Shown piece by piece: positions 42,098 to 53,215 of a stretch of DNA of 64,000 nt. Within the stretch, counting starts at the first letter, position 1, and the number at the start of each line of letters is the position of its first letter. Origin of the DNA: Desulfuromonas soudanensis (GTDB lineage Bacteria; Desulfobacterota; Desulfuromonadia; Desulfuromonadales; WTL); NCBI RefSeq assembly GCF_001278055.1, contig NZ_CP010802.1, positions 1,178,001-1,242,000 of the forward strand. Direction: 5' to 3'. Both the position numbers and the translations under genes were made by a program. The notes under the pieces are model-generated. The model was given only the letters and a program-made list of their open reading frames with translations, ran no database searches and was not told the DNA's origin.

Positions 42098-42778
42098 TCA
42101 GCGGCGGCGTTCGGCCTTGCTGTTGAGCCTGTTCCAGAAGACTTCGATCTCCCTGGTCAGGGCAAGATTCTCCGAGTGGTTGATGGCCTGAAAGAGGGTG
42201 CTCCGGGTCAGGTCTTCCTCGCCGAGGAGGTCATAGGCCTGGGCGGCGTGGAAGAGAATGCGGGGGATCATCGGCCGGGAAGGGGCGTCGAGCAGGGCCG
42301 GGGTGAGGAGGGCCAGAGCCTCCCGCGGTGCCCCGTCGCCGAGGGCCATGACGGCCTGCAGGTCGGCTCTCTCCGCCGTTGTCTCACCCAGGGAGGAGAC
42401 CAGGGCCGAGGCCCGTTTCGGCTTGTCGAGTTTGTCCAGGAAAAGATAGGCGAGCCGGTAGGCCATCTCGGGGTACAGGGGGGATTCGGCTTCGAGGAAT
42501 TTCAACCCGTCCTCATAGTTGTCCCGCGCCCCCCGGTCGTCCCCCAGGGCCTCGAGGAGCTCGCCCCGGCGCAGGCGCACTTCTGCGGCGCGGGGGTTCT
42601 GGCGCAGGGCGAGGGTCAATTCTTCGGCGGCGGCAGGGAAGTCCCTCCCCCGGATCAACGCTTCGGCGCGGCCCAGGTGTTCGGCGGCGGAAATCGGGTC
42701 GGCCGTGGGAGTGCTGTGCGCACACCCCCCCAGAGCGAAGAGGAGGAGGGTCAGGATGGCCCAAGTCCCTGGTTTCAT
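42098..42778 (-). CDS. TPR-repeat lipoprotein
   Basis: A 226-residue protein. A lipobox LGGC (cysteine 19) marks a lipoprotein. About four tetratricopeptide-like helix pairs follow (AEHLGRAEALIRGRDFPAAA, LALRQNPRAAEVRLRRGELL). It may be part of an envelope complex; no partner is encoded nearby. It lies downstream of purC after a strong hairpin. Confidence 0.82.
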   Translation of the reverse strand: MKPGTWAILTLLLFALGGCAHSTPTADPISAAEHLGRAEALIRGRDFPAAAEELTLALRQNPRAAEVRLRRGELLEALGDDRGARDNYEDGLKFLEAESPLYPEMAYRLAYLFLDKLDKPKRASALVSSLGETTAERADLQAVMALGDGAPREALALLTPALLDAPSRPMIPRILFHAAQAYDLLGEEDLTRSTLFQAINHSENLALTREIEVFWNRLNSKAERRR

Positions 42779-42832
42779 GGAGAGTCCCCTCGGAAAGATG
42801 GCTGGAGGAAGTTGGTGGCCGGGTTCAAACGG

Positions 42833-42862
42833 CCGAAGGCCGGAGAGATCTCCGGCCTTCGG
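42833..42862 (-). repeat. Long palindrome between purC and the TPR lipoprotein
   Basis: CCGAAGGCCGGAGA and TCTCCGGCCTTCGG form a 12-14-bp stem. No T-run follows on the minus strand. It lies 21 bp past the purC stop. Confidence 0.6.
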
Positions 42863-42882
42863 TTGTGCGTTGGCGGCAGACC

Positions 42883-43773
42883 CTAGAGGACGATGCCGGT
42901 GAGGCGGGTGAGGGCCTCCATATATTTTTCGGCGGTCTTGTTGATGATCTCCGCCGGCAGGGGGGGCGCCGGGGCCTGTTTCCCCCAGTCGAGGGTTTCG
43001 AGATAGTCCCGGAGAAACTGCTTGTCGAAGCTCGGCTGCGCGCCGCCGGGACGGTAAAGGTCCTTGGGCCAGAAACGGGAGGAGTCGGGGGTGAGGGCCT
43101 CGTCGATCCAGATCAGTTTCCCCTCGAAGACGCCGAATTCGAACTTGGTGTCGGCGATGATGATCCCCTTGGAATCGGCCAGGGTGCGGGCCCTGTTGTA
43201 GATGGTCAGAGTCGCCTGCTTCGCCTGTTCGGCCAGGTCGCCGCCGCAGATGTCCATGGCCTCGGCAAAGGAGATGTTCTCGTCGTGCTCACCGAGTTCG
43301 GCCTTGGTCGAGGGGGTGAAGATCGGTTCAGGGAGGATCTGGCTCTCCTTGAGGCCGGCGGGGAGGTCGATGCCGCAGATGCTCCCCTTCTGGCGGTATT
43401 CCTTCCAGCCGGAGCCGGAGAGGTAGCCGCGAACGATGCATTCCACCGGCAGGGGGCTGGCCTTTTTCACCAGCATGCTGCGCCCTTCGAGCTGGTCGCG
43501 GTACTTGCGGGCGATGGCGGGGAAGTCGGCGACCTCGGTGGCGACGATGTGGTTGGGGATGATGTCATCCATCTGCTCGAACCAGAACTTGGAGATCTGG
43601 GTGAGGACCCGTCCCTTGTTGGGAATCCCCTCGTTCATGATCACGTCGAAGGCGGAAATGCGGTCGGAGGTGACGATGAGGAGGTGCTCCCCGAGGTCGT
43701 AGATATCCCGAACCTTGCCGCGGGTGACCAGGTTGAGGTCGCTGAAGCTGGTTTCCATGACGATCTGGGTCAT
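42883..43773 (-). CDS. purC: SAICAR synthetase (PurC)
   Basis: A 296-residue phosphoribosylaminoimidazole-succinocarboxamide synthase, step 7 of de novo purine synthesis. It is of the long type: [50 protein letters not shown] and [12 protein letters not shown] are the conserved ATP and substrate segments. It starts 6 bp after the ppiD stop. Confidence 0.97.
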   Translation of the reverse strand: MTQIVMETSFSDLNLVTRGKVRDIYDLGEHLLIVTSDRISAFDVIMNEGIPNKGRVLTQISKFWFEQMDDIIPNHIVATEVADFPAIARKYRDQLEGRSMLVKKASPLPVECIVRGYLSGSGWKEYRQKGSICGIDLPAGLKESQILPEPIFTPSTKAELGEHDENISFAEAMDICGGDLAEQAKQATLTIYNRARTLADSKGIIIADTKFEFGVFEGKLIWIDEALTPDSSRFWPKDLYRPGGAQPSFDKQFLRDYLETLDWGKQAPAPPLPAEIINKTAEKYMEALTRLTGIVL

Positions 43774-43779
43774 CGGTCG

Positions 43780-45723
43780 TTATTCCTTCTCAAAGGATGA
43801 CTGGAGCGTGGGGGCGATGGTGATTTCGGCGACCTCCCGCAGGGAGTTGACCTTCTCTTTGACCGCCTCTTCCTGACGACGGGTCAGTACGGCTTTCTTC
43901 AACTCCTCCCGCCTGGCCGCGTCGAGATCCGCCGGATCGGCGTCCTGGCGTGCCTTGAGGGTGGCGACGATGTCGCTGCCGGAGATTTCGTAAACCGCCG
44001 GGGCGACGGGGTTTTCTTTGGTCAGCTGGAAGGCGGCTTCGGCCAGGTCGGCGGCGTTGCCGATCCGGGGGACGAATTCGCCGTAGGAGCGGGCGAAGAG
44101 GCCCGTCTCCTCGACGGTCAGGTTGTGCCTGCGCGCCAGGTCGGAGAGTTTTTTACCCTCGCCCAGGGCGGAGAGAATCTCCTCGGCGGCCTGGCGGGCC
44201 AGGACCTTGCTCTGCTCACGGCGGAAGGCCTGCTCGACCTTCCCCCGTACTTCGGCCAATTCGGGGAGACGGCTTTCCTTGCGCTCCTTGACGGCAAAGA
44301 GGATGACCCCCTGGGGAAGGACGACCGGACGGGCCAGCTCCCCCTCTTTGAGGGTGAAGGCTGCCGCGGAAATTTCCGGGGCGTTGCCGAGGCCGTCGAT
44401 GGCCTCCTCCCGGCTGAAGAAGCCGGTCTCCTTGAGGCCGAGGTCGTTGGTCTTGGCGGCCGCCTCGAGATTGCCGTTTTTACGGTTGATGTTGTAGGCA
44501 TCCATCGCCTTCTCGAGGGCGATCTGGCGAATCTTTTCTTCGGCCAGGCCGGTCTTCACCTTGTCGATCACCTCTGCCAGCGGCTTGATGCCGGCCTCGA
44601 TATATCCCTCGGAGCGGATGATGTGCAGGCCGAAGGGGGTTTCGATGATATCGCTGAACTCCCCCGGCTTGAGGATGAATGCGGCCGCTTCGAAGTCCGG
44701 AACCATGGCGCCGCGGGGGAAGTACCCGAGGTCGCCCCCTTTGGCGGCGGTGCCGGGGTCGTCGGAGTACTTGCGGGCCAGTTCGGCAAAATCCTTGCCG
44801 GCGCGAGCCTCGGCGAGGATTTTCTCGGCCAGCTCCCGTTTCTTGTTGCGCGTCTTGTCGTCGGCGTCCTTGGCGAGTTTGATCAGGATGTGGGAGGCTT
44901 TGACCTGTTCCTCGACGGCGAAGCGGTCGAGATGGCGACGATAGAATTTTTCGATTTCCTCGTCGTTGTAGGTGACTTCGTCCCGATAGCGGTCCGGCTC
45001 GAACTGCAGGTAGCGCAGCGCCACCGTTTCCGGGATGCGGAAGGCTTCGCGCTCCTCGGCGAAGAAGGCGGCCAGGGGCGCCTCCTCGATCTTGACCTGG
45101 CTCTCGAAAAGGGCCGGTGTCAGCTTCACGAAGGCCAGATTGACCTTCTCGTTCTGGGTGCGGAATTCTTCCTCCACGTCCTGGTCGCTGACGGTCACTC
45201 CCGCCTGGAGCTGCGTGCGGACCTTGTCCACCAGGAGCTGGTTTTCCTGCATGGCTTCAAAATCGTCGGCCGACAGACGCTGGTAGGCCAGGACCTGCAG
45301 GTAGCGGTCCCGGTTGAAGACCCCGTTTTCCTGGAAGGCGGAAATCTTGGCGATGGAATCGACGAGTTCGGTCTTGGAGACCTCGATCCCCAGGCGATTT
45401 CCCTCCTGGAGGAGGAGGGTCTGGTCGATCAGGGTGTTGAGAGCCTGCTGGTCGAGCTGCAGCTGCTTTTCCAGGGCCGGAGTGAATTGCTCGCGGTAGA
45501 CGTTTTGATAGAGCTCGTAAAGGTTGCGGTAGGCGGCCTGGTACTCCTGGAACCCGATCTTGTCGCCGTTGACGGTGGCTGCTGCGGTGGTGCCGGCGGC
45601 GCCGTCTCCTTCCGAGCCCTTGCCCCACACCAGAAAGATGGTGCCGACGAAGGCGGCGATGATCACCCAGAATACTATTTTGACGATGACCGTTTTCTGT
45701 TTTTTGCGAATCAGATCCAGCAT
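43780..45723 (-). CDS. ppiD: PpiD/SurA-type peptidyl-prolyl isomerase
   Basis: A 647-residue membrane-anchored folding factor. One helix (about 14-34) anchors it in the inner membrane. A SurA-like N-terminal chaperone part (35-250) precedes a parvulin domain at about 265-370 (VKASHILIKLA, FAELARKYSDDPGTAAKGGD, GYFPRG, GLHIIRSEGY) and a second chaperone part. It assists folding of exported proteins. Confidence 0.93.
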   Translation of the reverse strand: MLDLIRKKQKTVIVKIVFWVIIAAFVGTIFLVWGKGSEGDGAAGTTAAATVNGDKIGFQEYQAAYRNLYELYQNVYREQFTPALEKQLQLDQQALNTLIDQTLLLQEGNRLGIEVSKTELVDSIAKISAFQENGVFNRDRYLQVLAYQRLSADDFEAMQENQLLVDKVRTQLQAGVTVSDQDVEEEFRTQNEKVNLAFVKLTPALFESQVKIEEAPLAAFFAEEREAFRIPETVALRYLQFEPDRYRDEVTYNDEEIEKFYRRHLDRFAVEEQVKASHILIKLAKDADDKTRNKKRELAEKILAEARAGKDFAELARKYSDDPGTAAKGGDLGYFPRGAMVPDFEAAAFILKPGEFSDIIETPFGLHIIRSEGYIEAGIKPLAEVIDKVKTGLAEEKIRQIALEKAMDAYNINRKNGNLEAAAKTNDLGLKETGFFSREEAIDGLGNAPEISAAAFTLKEGELARPVVLPQGVILFAVKERKESRLPELAEVRGKVEQAFRREQSKVLARQAAEEILSALGEGKKLSDLARRHNLTVEETGLFARSYGEFVPRIGNAADLAEAAFQLTKENPVAPAVYEISGSDIVATLKARQDADPADLDAARREELKKAVLTRRQEEAVKEKVNSLREVAEITIAPTLQSSFEKE

Positions 45724-45822
45724 CGGTAGCGGGTCTCCTTTGAAGGGTTGGACAGGTCCATTGAATAGCGACGCATGTTAGACAATCGGGGGGGTAAATG
45801 CAATACCTTTTCCTTTTACTCC

Positions 45823-45851
45823 TTGAAAATCAGTGGCGGTTTTGCTAGTGT
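45823..45851 (+). promoter_or_regulatory. Sigma-70 promoter of mreB
   Basis: TTGAAA and TAGTGT are 17 bp apart; the ATG of mreB is 64 bp further on. Confidence 0.6.
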
Positions 45852-45899
45852 GAGAAGCGTTTTTTTCGAGAGGGTCAGACCCCTCTTCCCGTCCGATGA

Positions 45900-46958
<1,059 letters not shown>

Positions 46959-47031
46959 GAGCCTGTCGGACTCCCCTTCGGCACCAGCCGGCTGGCGAAC
47001 GGGGTCGGGGAAGAGTGGAAGAAATGATACC

Positions 47032-47076
47032 AAAGGAGGGTCGGGAGTCCCACGGATTCCCCGTGCCCTCCTTTTT
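47032..47076 (+). terminator. Partial terminator between mreB and mreC
   Basis: AAAGGAGGG pairs with CCCTCCTTT, with a CACGG/CCGTG hairpin inside, ending TTTTT. It would reduce but not abolish read-through into mreC. Confidence 0.65.
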
Positions 47077-47098
47077 GTCGGTCCCCGGAGGCCGTTGA

Positions 47099-47917
47099 AT
47101 GCTGGAGTTGTTCAGAAAATACCGGACGCCGCTCCTGGCGGGATGTCTCGTCCTGGTCGCCCTCCTGCTTTTTTCGGTTAACCTGAGGCGGCGCCCCAGA
47201 ACGACCCTCTTCGAGAAAGCGATTTTGCAGATTACCGCTCCCCTGCTGGAGGGGATCGACTCGGCCTGCGAGTTCGTTGCCGACACCTGGAGTCATTATC
47301 TTTGGCTGGTGGAAACCTCGAGGCGGAATGAGGCGCTGCTGACGGAAAACCGCAGCATGCGTCAGGAGCTCGATGCCCTTCAGGAGGTCCGGCTGGCCAA
47401 TGAGCGGCTGCGCAGCCTTCTCGATTTCAAGGAAGAGGTGGCCCTGCCGGCCCTGCCGGCCCAGGTGATTGCCGAGGACAGCTCGAGCTGGTTTCGCACC
47501 GTGGTCATCGACAAGGGGAGCGAGGACGGGGTTCGCGAGGGGCTGCCGGTGGTCGTCCCCGAGGGGGCCGTGGGGAGGGTCATCAAGTGTGCTCCCCGAC
47601 AGGCGCGGGTGTTGCTGGTGACCGACGCCTCCTCCTCCGTCGCCACCCTCGTCCAGCGCAACCGGACGCGGGGAATCTGCCGCGGCCAGGGGGATGTGCT
47701 GGCCCTCGAGTTCGCCCTGCGTCAGGAGGACATCGCCGTCGGAGACCAGATTGTCACCTCGGGAACCGGCGGGGTCTTCCCCAAGGGGCTGACTCTCGGA
47801 CGGGTTTCCGTGGTCGATCAGGGAGGATATGGACTCTTTCAGACGGTGACCGTGATTCCGGCCGTCGATTTTTCCCGGCTCGAGGAGGTTCTGGTCCTCC
47901 TCAGGGAGGAGCGATGA
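47099..47917 (+). CDS. mreC: MreC rod-shape protein
   Basis: A 272-residue bitopic protein. N-terminal helix (about 10-27, PLLAGCLVLVALLLF), coiled coil (about 60-105), then the beta-barrel MreC body (VIAEDSSSWFRTVVIDKGSE, GAVGRVIKCAPRQARVLLVT, GGVFPKGLTLGRVS). It links MreB to the periplasmic penicillin-binding proteins. Overlaps mreD by four bases. Confidence 0.96.
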   Translation: MLELFRKYRTPLLAGCLVLVALLLFSVNLRRRPRTTLFEKAILQITAPLLEGIDSACEFVADTWSHYLWLVETSRRNEALLTENRSMRQELDALQEVRLANERLRSLLDFKEEVALPALPAQVIAEDSSSWFRTVVIDKGSEDGVREGLPVVVPEGAVGRVIKCAPRQARVLLVTDASSSVATLVQRNRTRGICRGQGDVLALEFALRQEDIAVGDQIVTSGTGGVFPKGLTLGRVSVVDQGGYGLFQTVTVIPAVDFSRLEEVLVLLREER

Positions 47918-48450
47918 AGCGGGTTGTGGCCTATCTCTTTCTCGGGGGGGTCTTTCTCCTCTTTCAGACGACCCTCTTCTCCCGCCTTCTCCCTTTTCAG
48001 ACCAAACCCGACCTGCTGCTGATCCTCATCGTCTATCTGGGGCTTACCGAGAGTTTTCTGCGCGGCAGCTTTCTCGCCTATCTTTTCGGAGGCCTTCTCG
48101 ACGTCTTCTCGGGGAGCTATCTCGGGCTCTGCGGACTCACCTTTTTGATTATTTTCCTGGCCGTGCGCGGCACCGCCAGTCGTTTCAATACGGAAAGCTC
48201 CCTTCTCCTGCTCTTCATGGTCTTCTGCGGAACCCTGCTGCAAAGCGTCGTCCTGATTCTCGCTCTGGTCTTCTTCGTCGACGCCGGGTCCTCCTGGCTG
48301 ATAATTCTCGGCAGTCTCCTGCCGCAACTTCTCCTCAATCTGCTGGCCGCCCTTGTCCTTCTCTGGGGACTCCCCCGGCTGCAGAGACGCTTCCTTCCCT
48401 TTCTGGCAATCCCTGGGTTGCACCGTCTGGACAGTCGCTATGGGCCTTAG
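47914..48450 (+). CDS. mreD: MreD rod-shape membrane protein
   Basis: A 178-residue integral membrane protein with five to six helices (FLLFQTTLFSRLLPF, KPDLLLILIVYLGL, GGLLDVFSGSYLGL). The ATG at 47914 overlaps the mreC stop and its end overlaps the start of the next gene, so it is translationally coupled on both sides. Confidence 0.93.
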   Translation: MKRVVAYLFLGGVFLLFQTTLFSRLLPFQTKPDLLLILIVYLGLTESFLRGSFLAYLFGGLLDVFSGSYLGLCGLTFLIIFLAVRGTASRFNTESSLLLLFMVFCGTLLQSVVLILALVFFVDAGSSWLIILGSLLPQLLLNLLAALVLLWGLPRLQRRFLPFLAIPGLHRLDSRYGP

Positions 48451-50329
48451 TTCTCCGACGGATATTCCGGGCCTGAGAAACCGCTTTCTGGTCTGCTCCC
48501 TGGCGGCCATCGCCATCTTCCTGCTGCTGGTGCTGCGCCTGTGGTATCTGCAGGTGATCAGTGCCGACCGCTACCTGACGCTCTCCGAGAAGAACCGCAT
48601 TCGCTATATCTCCATCGCCGCCGCCCGCGGTCCCATCTACGACCGTAACGGCGAACTGCTGGTCGACAACCGTCCAGCCTTCGGGGTGTCGGTGCTGCGT
48701 CAGGAGGTGGAGGAGATCGACCCCCTGCTGACCCAGATCGGCGGTCTTCTTGACGTGGATGTGGAAAAGCTCCGGGCCCGGTGGGATGCCGGTCAGCGTT
48801 TTCCCCGCTATCGCCCTCTCCCCCTGGCCGACGACGTGAGCCGCGACGCCCTCGACCGGGTCCAGGAAAATTCCGTCGACCTCCCCGGGATGCTCATCGA
48901 GGTTCGCCCCCTGCGGTCCTATCCCTATAAGGAAATGGCGGCCCACCTCCTGGGCTACCTGGGGGAAATCACCGAACAGGAGTTGCAGGAGGAGGCCTTC
49001 GCCGGATATCGTCCCGGGGAATTTGTCGGCAAAAGCGGGCTGGAAAAGTTTCTCGACCCCTACCTGCAGGGGACCGAAGGGGAGCGGCGGGTGGAGGTGG
49101 ATGTCAGGGGGCGCGAGCTGCGCCTCCTCAAAACCCAGGAACCGATCCCGGGGAACAAGGTCTTTTTGACCCTGCGGCGGGACCTGCAGCTGGCGGCGGA
49201 AAAGGCTCTTGAGGGGGAAGCCGGGGCGGTCGTCGCTCTCGACGTGCGGACCGGAGAGGTGCTGGCCATGGTCAGCACCCCGGCCTTCGATCCGGCCGCC
49301 TTCGCCCGCGGCATCACCGGCCAGGAATGGGTGAAGATTCTGAAAAATCCCCGCCATCCCCTGACCAACAAGGCGATCAAGGGGCAGTATCCTCCGGCGT
49401 CGACGTTCAAGATCGTGACCGCTCTGGCCGCCCTCAAGGGAGGGGTGATCTCCCCGTCGACGACCGTCGACTGCCAGGGGAGCCTGACCCTCGGCAACCA
49501 GGAGTTCCGCTGCTGGAAAAAGGAGGGGCACGGTCCGACGAATCTGAAAAAAGCCCTGAAGGAGAGTTGCGACGTCTATTTTTACATGGTGTCCCTCGAC
49601 CTGGGGATCGACCGGCTCTCGGCCATGGCCCAGGATCTCGGCATGGGGAAACCCCTGGGGTTTCTCCTCGACGGGGAGAAGGGGGGGCTGATTCCGACCC
49701 GGCAGTGGAAACGGGAGCGCTTCCGTGTCCCCTGGTACGACGGGGAGACGGTGATTGCTTCCATCGGGCAGGGGTATGTGCTGGCGACGCCGCTGCAACT
49801 TGCGGTGATGACCGCGGCCATTGCCAACGGCGGGACGGTTCTGCGCCCCCATGTGCTGAAGAAAATCGAGGACCTCGACGGCAAAATCCTCAGGGAGACC
49901 ACCCCGGAGGTGATCGGGACCGCCCTGGCGGCGGAGAAGGATTTTCGCGAGGTGCGCCGGGGTCTTGAGGCGGCGGTCAACGAGCCCGGGGGGACCGGTC
50001 AGGCCAGTCGCCTGCAGGGAGTGCGGGTCGCCGGCAAGACCGGCACCGCCCAGGTCGTACGGCTCAAGGACAAGGACGATATTAATCCGGACCGGGAGAT
50101 ACCCTACCGCTTCCGCGATCACGCCCTTTTTGTCGCCTATGCCCCGGCGGAGACGCCGGAGATCGCCGTCGCCGTGGTGGTCGAACATGGCAGCCACGGG
50201 GGCTCCGCCGCCGGTCCGGTGGCCAGGGTCCTCTTCGAGACCTATTTCGGCATCGATGATTCCGCAGGCAAGTCGGTTCCGGTACCGGAAAACGGAAGCG
50301 CTGCGTTTTCGGAGCAGAGGGAAGAATGA
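48440..50329 (+). CDS. mrdA: Penicillin-binding protein 2 (MrdA)
   Basis: A 629-residue class B transpeptidase for rod elongation. A membrane helix (about 18-38), the dimerisation domain (ARGPIYDRNGELLVDN), then catalytic SxxK in YPPASTFK, SCD (SxN-type) and KTGTAQ. ATG at 48440 starts 11 bases before the mreD stop. It cross-links side-wall peptidoglycan together with RodA. Confidence 0.97.
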   Translation: MGLSSPTDIPGLRNRFLVCSLAAIAIFLLLVLRLWYLQVISADRYLTLSEKNRIRYISIAAARGPIYDRNGELLVDNRPAFGVSVLRQEVEEIDPLLTQIGGLLDVDVEKLRARWDAGQRFPRYRPLPLADDVSRDALDRVQENSVDLPGMLIEVRPLRSYPYKEMAAHLLGYLGEITEQELQEEAFAGYRPGEFVGKSGLEKFLDPYLQGTEGERRVEVDVRGRELRLLKTQEPIPGNKVFLTLRRDLQLAAEKALEGEAGAVVALDVRTGEVLAMVSTPAFDPAAFARGITGQEWVKILKNPRHPLTNKAIKGQYPPASTFKIVTALAALKGGVISPSTTVDCQGSLTLGNQEFRCWKKEGHGPTNLKKALKESCDVYFYMVSLDLGIDRLSAMAQDLGMGKPLGFLLDGEKGGLIPTRQWKRERFRVPWYDGETVIASIGQGYVLATPLQLAVMTAAIANGGTVLRPHVLKKIEDLDGKILRETTPEVIGTALAAEKDFREVRRGLEAAVNEPGGTGQASRLQGVRVAGKTGTAQVVRLKDKDDINPDREIPYRFRDHALFVAYAPAETPEIAVAVVVEHGSHGGSAAGPVARVLFETYFGIDDSAGKSVPVPENGSAAFSEQREE

Positions 50330-50382
50330 TGCCGCCTCGGCAAACTGTCGCCGCCGCCCTGATCTCGGGAAAGGTATGACCG

Positions 50383-51480
50383 ATGTTTGATAGACGCCTG
50401 TTGACCCATTTCGACTGGGTCCTGCTGCTGCTGGTCTGCGGGATCTCCCTTGTCGGGATAATGAACCTCTACAGCGCCACCTCCTCCTTGCCGGAGACGG
50501 CCACCCCCGTTTACCTCAAGCAGCTCTACTGGCTCGGCATCGGCCTGATGATCGCCCTGACGGTGAGCGCCTTCGACTATCGCCATCTTCAGCACCTCGG
50601 ACCTTTCTTTTATGTCGTCACCGTCACCCTCCTCCTGCTGGTGCTGATGGTCGGCAAGACGAGCATGGGGGCGACCCGCTGGATCGATCTCGGTTTTTTC
50701 AATCTGCAGCCGAGCGAAATCATGAAGATCGTCATGATCATCACCCTCTCCTGGCATTTCAGCGAGCGGGTGCAGGTCGCCGGCTACACCCTGCGCGACC
50801 TTGTCGTCCCTTTTTTCCTTCTGGCGGTGCCGGTCTTCTTGATTATGAAGCAACCCGACCTGGGGACGGCGATGCTGGTCATCTTCATCGGCAGCACCCT
50901 GGCCCTCTTCGCCGGCATTCGCAGATCGACCCTCGTTTTCCTGGCCCTCATGGGGACGGCGGCCGCCTGGGGGGGGTGGTATTTGCTGCGGGACTACCAG
51001 AAGGAGCGAATTCACACCTTTCTCAACCCCGAGCGTGATCCCCTGGGGTCTGGGTATCACATCATCCAGTCGAAGATCGCCGTCGGCAGCGGCGGCCTCT
51101 TCGGCAAAGGGTTCATGCAGGGATCCCAGTCCCAGCTCTCCTTTCTTCCGGAACGCCACACGGACTTCGCCTTTTCCGTCTTTGCCGAGGAATGGGGGTT
51201 TTCCGGCTCCCTGGTGCTCCTGCTCCTCTACCTCTTCCTGATCATCTGGGGGATCTACGTCGCCCGCCAGGCGTCGGACCGCTTCGGGATGTTCCTCTCC
51301 ATCGGCGTGGTGGCCATGATGTTCTGGCACATCGTCGTCAATCTCGGGATGGTTATCGGCCTCCTGCCGGTGGTCGGGGTACCGCTCCCCCTCTTCTCCT
51401 ACGGCGGCACCAGCATGGTGACGACCATGATCGGCACCGGGTTGCTCCTGAGCGTGAGCATGCGCCGTTTCATGTTCTGA
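50383..51480 (+). CDS. rodA: RodA peptidoglycan glycosyltransferase
   Basis: A 365-residue SEDS protein with about ten helices. Conserved segments: FFNLQPSEIMKI, QPDLGTAMLV, FLPERHTDFAFSVFAEEWGF, GVPLPLFSYGGTSM. It polymerises glycan strands with PBP2. Starts 53 bp after mrdA and closes the rod-shape operon. Confidence 0.97.
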   Translation: MFDRRLLTHFDWVLLLLVCGISLVGIMNLYSATSSLPETATPVYLKQLYWLGIGLMIALTVSAFDYRHLQHLGPFFYVVTVTLLLLVLMVGKTSMGATRWIDLGFFNLQPSEIMKIVMIITLSWHFSERVQVAGYTLRDLVVPFFLLAVPVFLIMKQPDLGTAMLVIFIGSTLALFAGIRRSTLVFLALMGTAAAWGGWYLLRDYQKERIHTFLNPERDPLGSGYHIIQSKIAVGSGGLFGKGFMQGSQSQLSFLPERHTDFAFSVFAEEWGFSGSLVLLLLYLFLIIWGIYVARQASDRFGMFLSIGVVAMMFWHIVVNLGMVIGLLPVVGVPLPLFSYGGTSMVTTMIGTGLLLSVSMRRFMF

Positions 51481-51557
51481 GCGAACCTTCCTGGGGCGCC
51501 TCGCCGCATCTTCTGTTATACTACCCTCCAAAAGCCACGTCGAATAAGGAGGGGACC

Positions 51558-52580
51558 ATGCATCCAGCCATGTTCTGGGAGAGGGCCGAGGGAGGGAAGG
51601 TCCGCTGCGGTCTCTGCCGCTTTCGCTGCCTGATCGCCGAAGGGCAGAGGGGGGTCTGCGGCGTCCGGGAAAACCACGGCGGTTCCCTGGTGACCCTGGT
51701 GTACGGTCGAAGCATCGCCTCCCATGTCGATCCCATCGAAAAAAAGCCCCTCTTTCACTATCACCCCGGCTCCCTGAGTTATTCCGTCGCCACCGTCGGC
51801 TGCAACTTCCGCTGTCTCCACTGCCAGAATTACGAGATCTCCCAGTGGTCCCAGGTTCCGGGCCCGATCCCCGGAGAGGACCTCCCCCCCGCGGAGATCG
51901 TTCGCCGCGCCCTGGCCGCCGGCTGCCGCACCATCGCCTATACCTATACCGAACCGACGGTTTTCTACGAGTATGCCTACGATACGGCGATCCTCGCCCG
52001 GGAGGCCGGGCTCGGCAACGTCTTCGTCACCAACGGCTACACCACTCCCGAGGCCCTCGGCGGGATCGCCCCCTGGCTCGACGCGGCCAACGTCGATCTG
52101 AAAGGATTCTCGGAAAAGTTCTATCGCGAGGTGGTCGGGGCGACCCTTGCCGGTGTCCTCGATACGTTGAAGGTCTACAAGAGGCTCGGGATCTGGGTCG
52201 AAGTCACCACCCTTGTCATCCCCGGGCACAACGACGACGTCGCCGAACTCAAGGGGATCGCCGGGTTTATCGCCAATGAACTCGGGGCCGAAACGCCCTG
52301 GCACGTCAGCGCCTTCCATCCGACCTACAAGCTCCTCGACCTCCCGGCAACGCCTGCGGCCACCCTCCATCGCGCCCGCCAGATCGGCCTCGATGCCGGG
52401 CTCCATTATGTCTACGAGGGGAATATCCCCGGTTCCGGGGGGGAGAACACCTCCTGTCCCCGCTGCAAAAAGACGGTCATCGAACGCCAGGGGTTCCGGC
52501 TGAAGAGCCGCCATCTCCGCCAGGAGCTTTGCCTCTTCTGCGGAGGGAGGGTCGACGGCGTCGGCTTGTCCGAGGGCTGA
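51558..52580 (+). CDS. amrS: AmrS: radical SAM enzyme of the AmmeMemoRadiSam system
   Basis: A 340-residue radical SAM protein formerly annotated as pyruvate-formate-lyase activating enzyme. N-terminal CGLCRFRC and GVCGVRENHGG, then CNFRCLHCQNYEISQ for the SAM cluster (CxxxCxxC), TYTEPTVFYEYAYDTA, and a C-terminal CPRCKK...CLFCGG rubredoxin-like pair. The partner AMMECR1 and Memo genes are not in the window, and its reaction is not well known. ATG at 51558 has AAGGAGGGG upstream. Confidence 0.9.
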   Translation: MHPAMFWERAEGGKVRCGLCRFRCLIAEGQRGVCGVRENHGGSLVTLVYGRSIASHVDPIEKKPLFHYHPGSLSYSVATVGCNFRCLHCQNYEISQWSQVPGPIPGEDLPPAEIVRRALAAGCRTIAYTYTEPTVFYEYAYDTAILAREAGLGNVFVTNGYTTPEALGGIAPWLDAANVDLKGFSEKFYREVVGATLAGVLDTLKVYKRLGIWVEVTTLVIPGHNDDVAELKGIAGFIANELGAETPWHVSAFHPTYKLLDLPATPAATLHRARQIGLDAGLHYVYEGNIPGSGGENTSCPRCKKTVIERQGFRLKSRHLRQELCLFCGGRVDGVGLSEG

Positions 52581-52606
52581 CGTTTGGGGGCCAGAAGGAG
52601 GAAACG

Positions 52607-53197
52607 ATGCAATTTCCAGCGGTAACCCTCGCCCTCCCCGGATGGGTCGGGGAGTTTCTCGGCAAAACTCCGGCGATCTACCCGTCCGTCGAGGCGCGCA
52701 TGGAACTGGTCATCGAACTGGCGTCGCGCAACGTGCGGCAGGGGACGGGGGGGCCTTTCGGTGCCGCCCTCTTCAACCTCAACGACCACTCCCTGCTCGC
52801 CCCGGGGGTCAATCTGGTTGTCGAAAGCAACTGCGCGGTGGCGCACGCCGAAATGATGGCGATCATGATCGGCCAGGCCGTCCTCGGCAGTTACGACCTG
52901 GGAAGGGAGGGGTTCCCCCCCTTTGAGCTGGTCACCAGCACCGAGCCCTGTGCCATGTGTTTCGGGGCCGTCCCCTGGTCCGGGGTGCGGAGCCTGGTGT
53001 GCGGGGCGCGCCTCGAGGACGCGGAGCAGGCCGGTTTTGACGAGGGGAGCAAGCCCGTGGACTGGGATCTCAGTCTCCGGCAACGGGGGATTGAGGTGGT
53101 GCGCGACGTCTGCCGCCGGGAAGCGGCGGCGGTCCTCTTCAGCTATGCGGCGGTCGGCGGGGTCCTCTACAACGGTCGGCGGGGGGGACCGCAGTGA
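52607..53197 (+). CDS. Cytidine/guanine deaminase-like protein
   Basis: A 196-residue zinc-dependent deaminase fold. HAEMMAI holds the zinc histidine and catalytic glutamate, and PCAMCFGAV the two zinc cysteines. GGPFGAALF is typical of guanine deaminase/tRNA adenosine deaminase relatives. Its target is not clear. It has GGAGGAA upstream, starts 26 bp after amrS and may be co-transcribed. Confidence 0.85.
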   Translation: MQFPAVTLALPGWVGEFLGKTPAIYPSVEARMELVIELASRNVRQGTGGPFGAALFNLNDHSLLAPGVNLVVESNCAVAHAEMMAIMIGQAVLGSYDLGREGFPPFELVTSTEPCAMCFGAVPWSGVRSLVCGARLEDAEQAGFDEGSKPVDWDLSLRQRGIEVVRDVCRREAAAVLFSYAAVGGVLYNGRRGGPQ

Positions 53198-53215
53198 GGC
53201 TCAGGCAGGGTAAAT

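Noticed and set aside
48353-48439. Earlier start of mrdA within mreD
   Set aside because: It would add 29 residues lacking family similarity; the ATG at 48440 gives the usual N-terminus.
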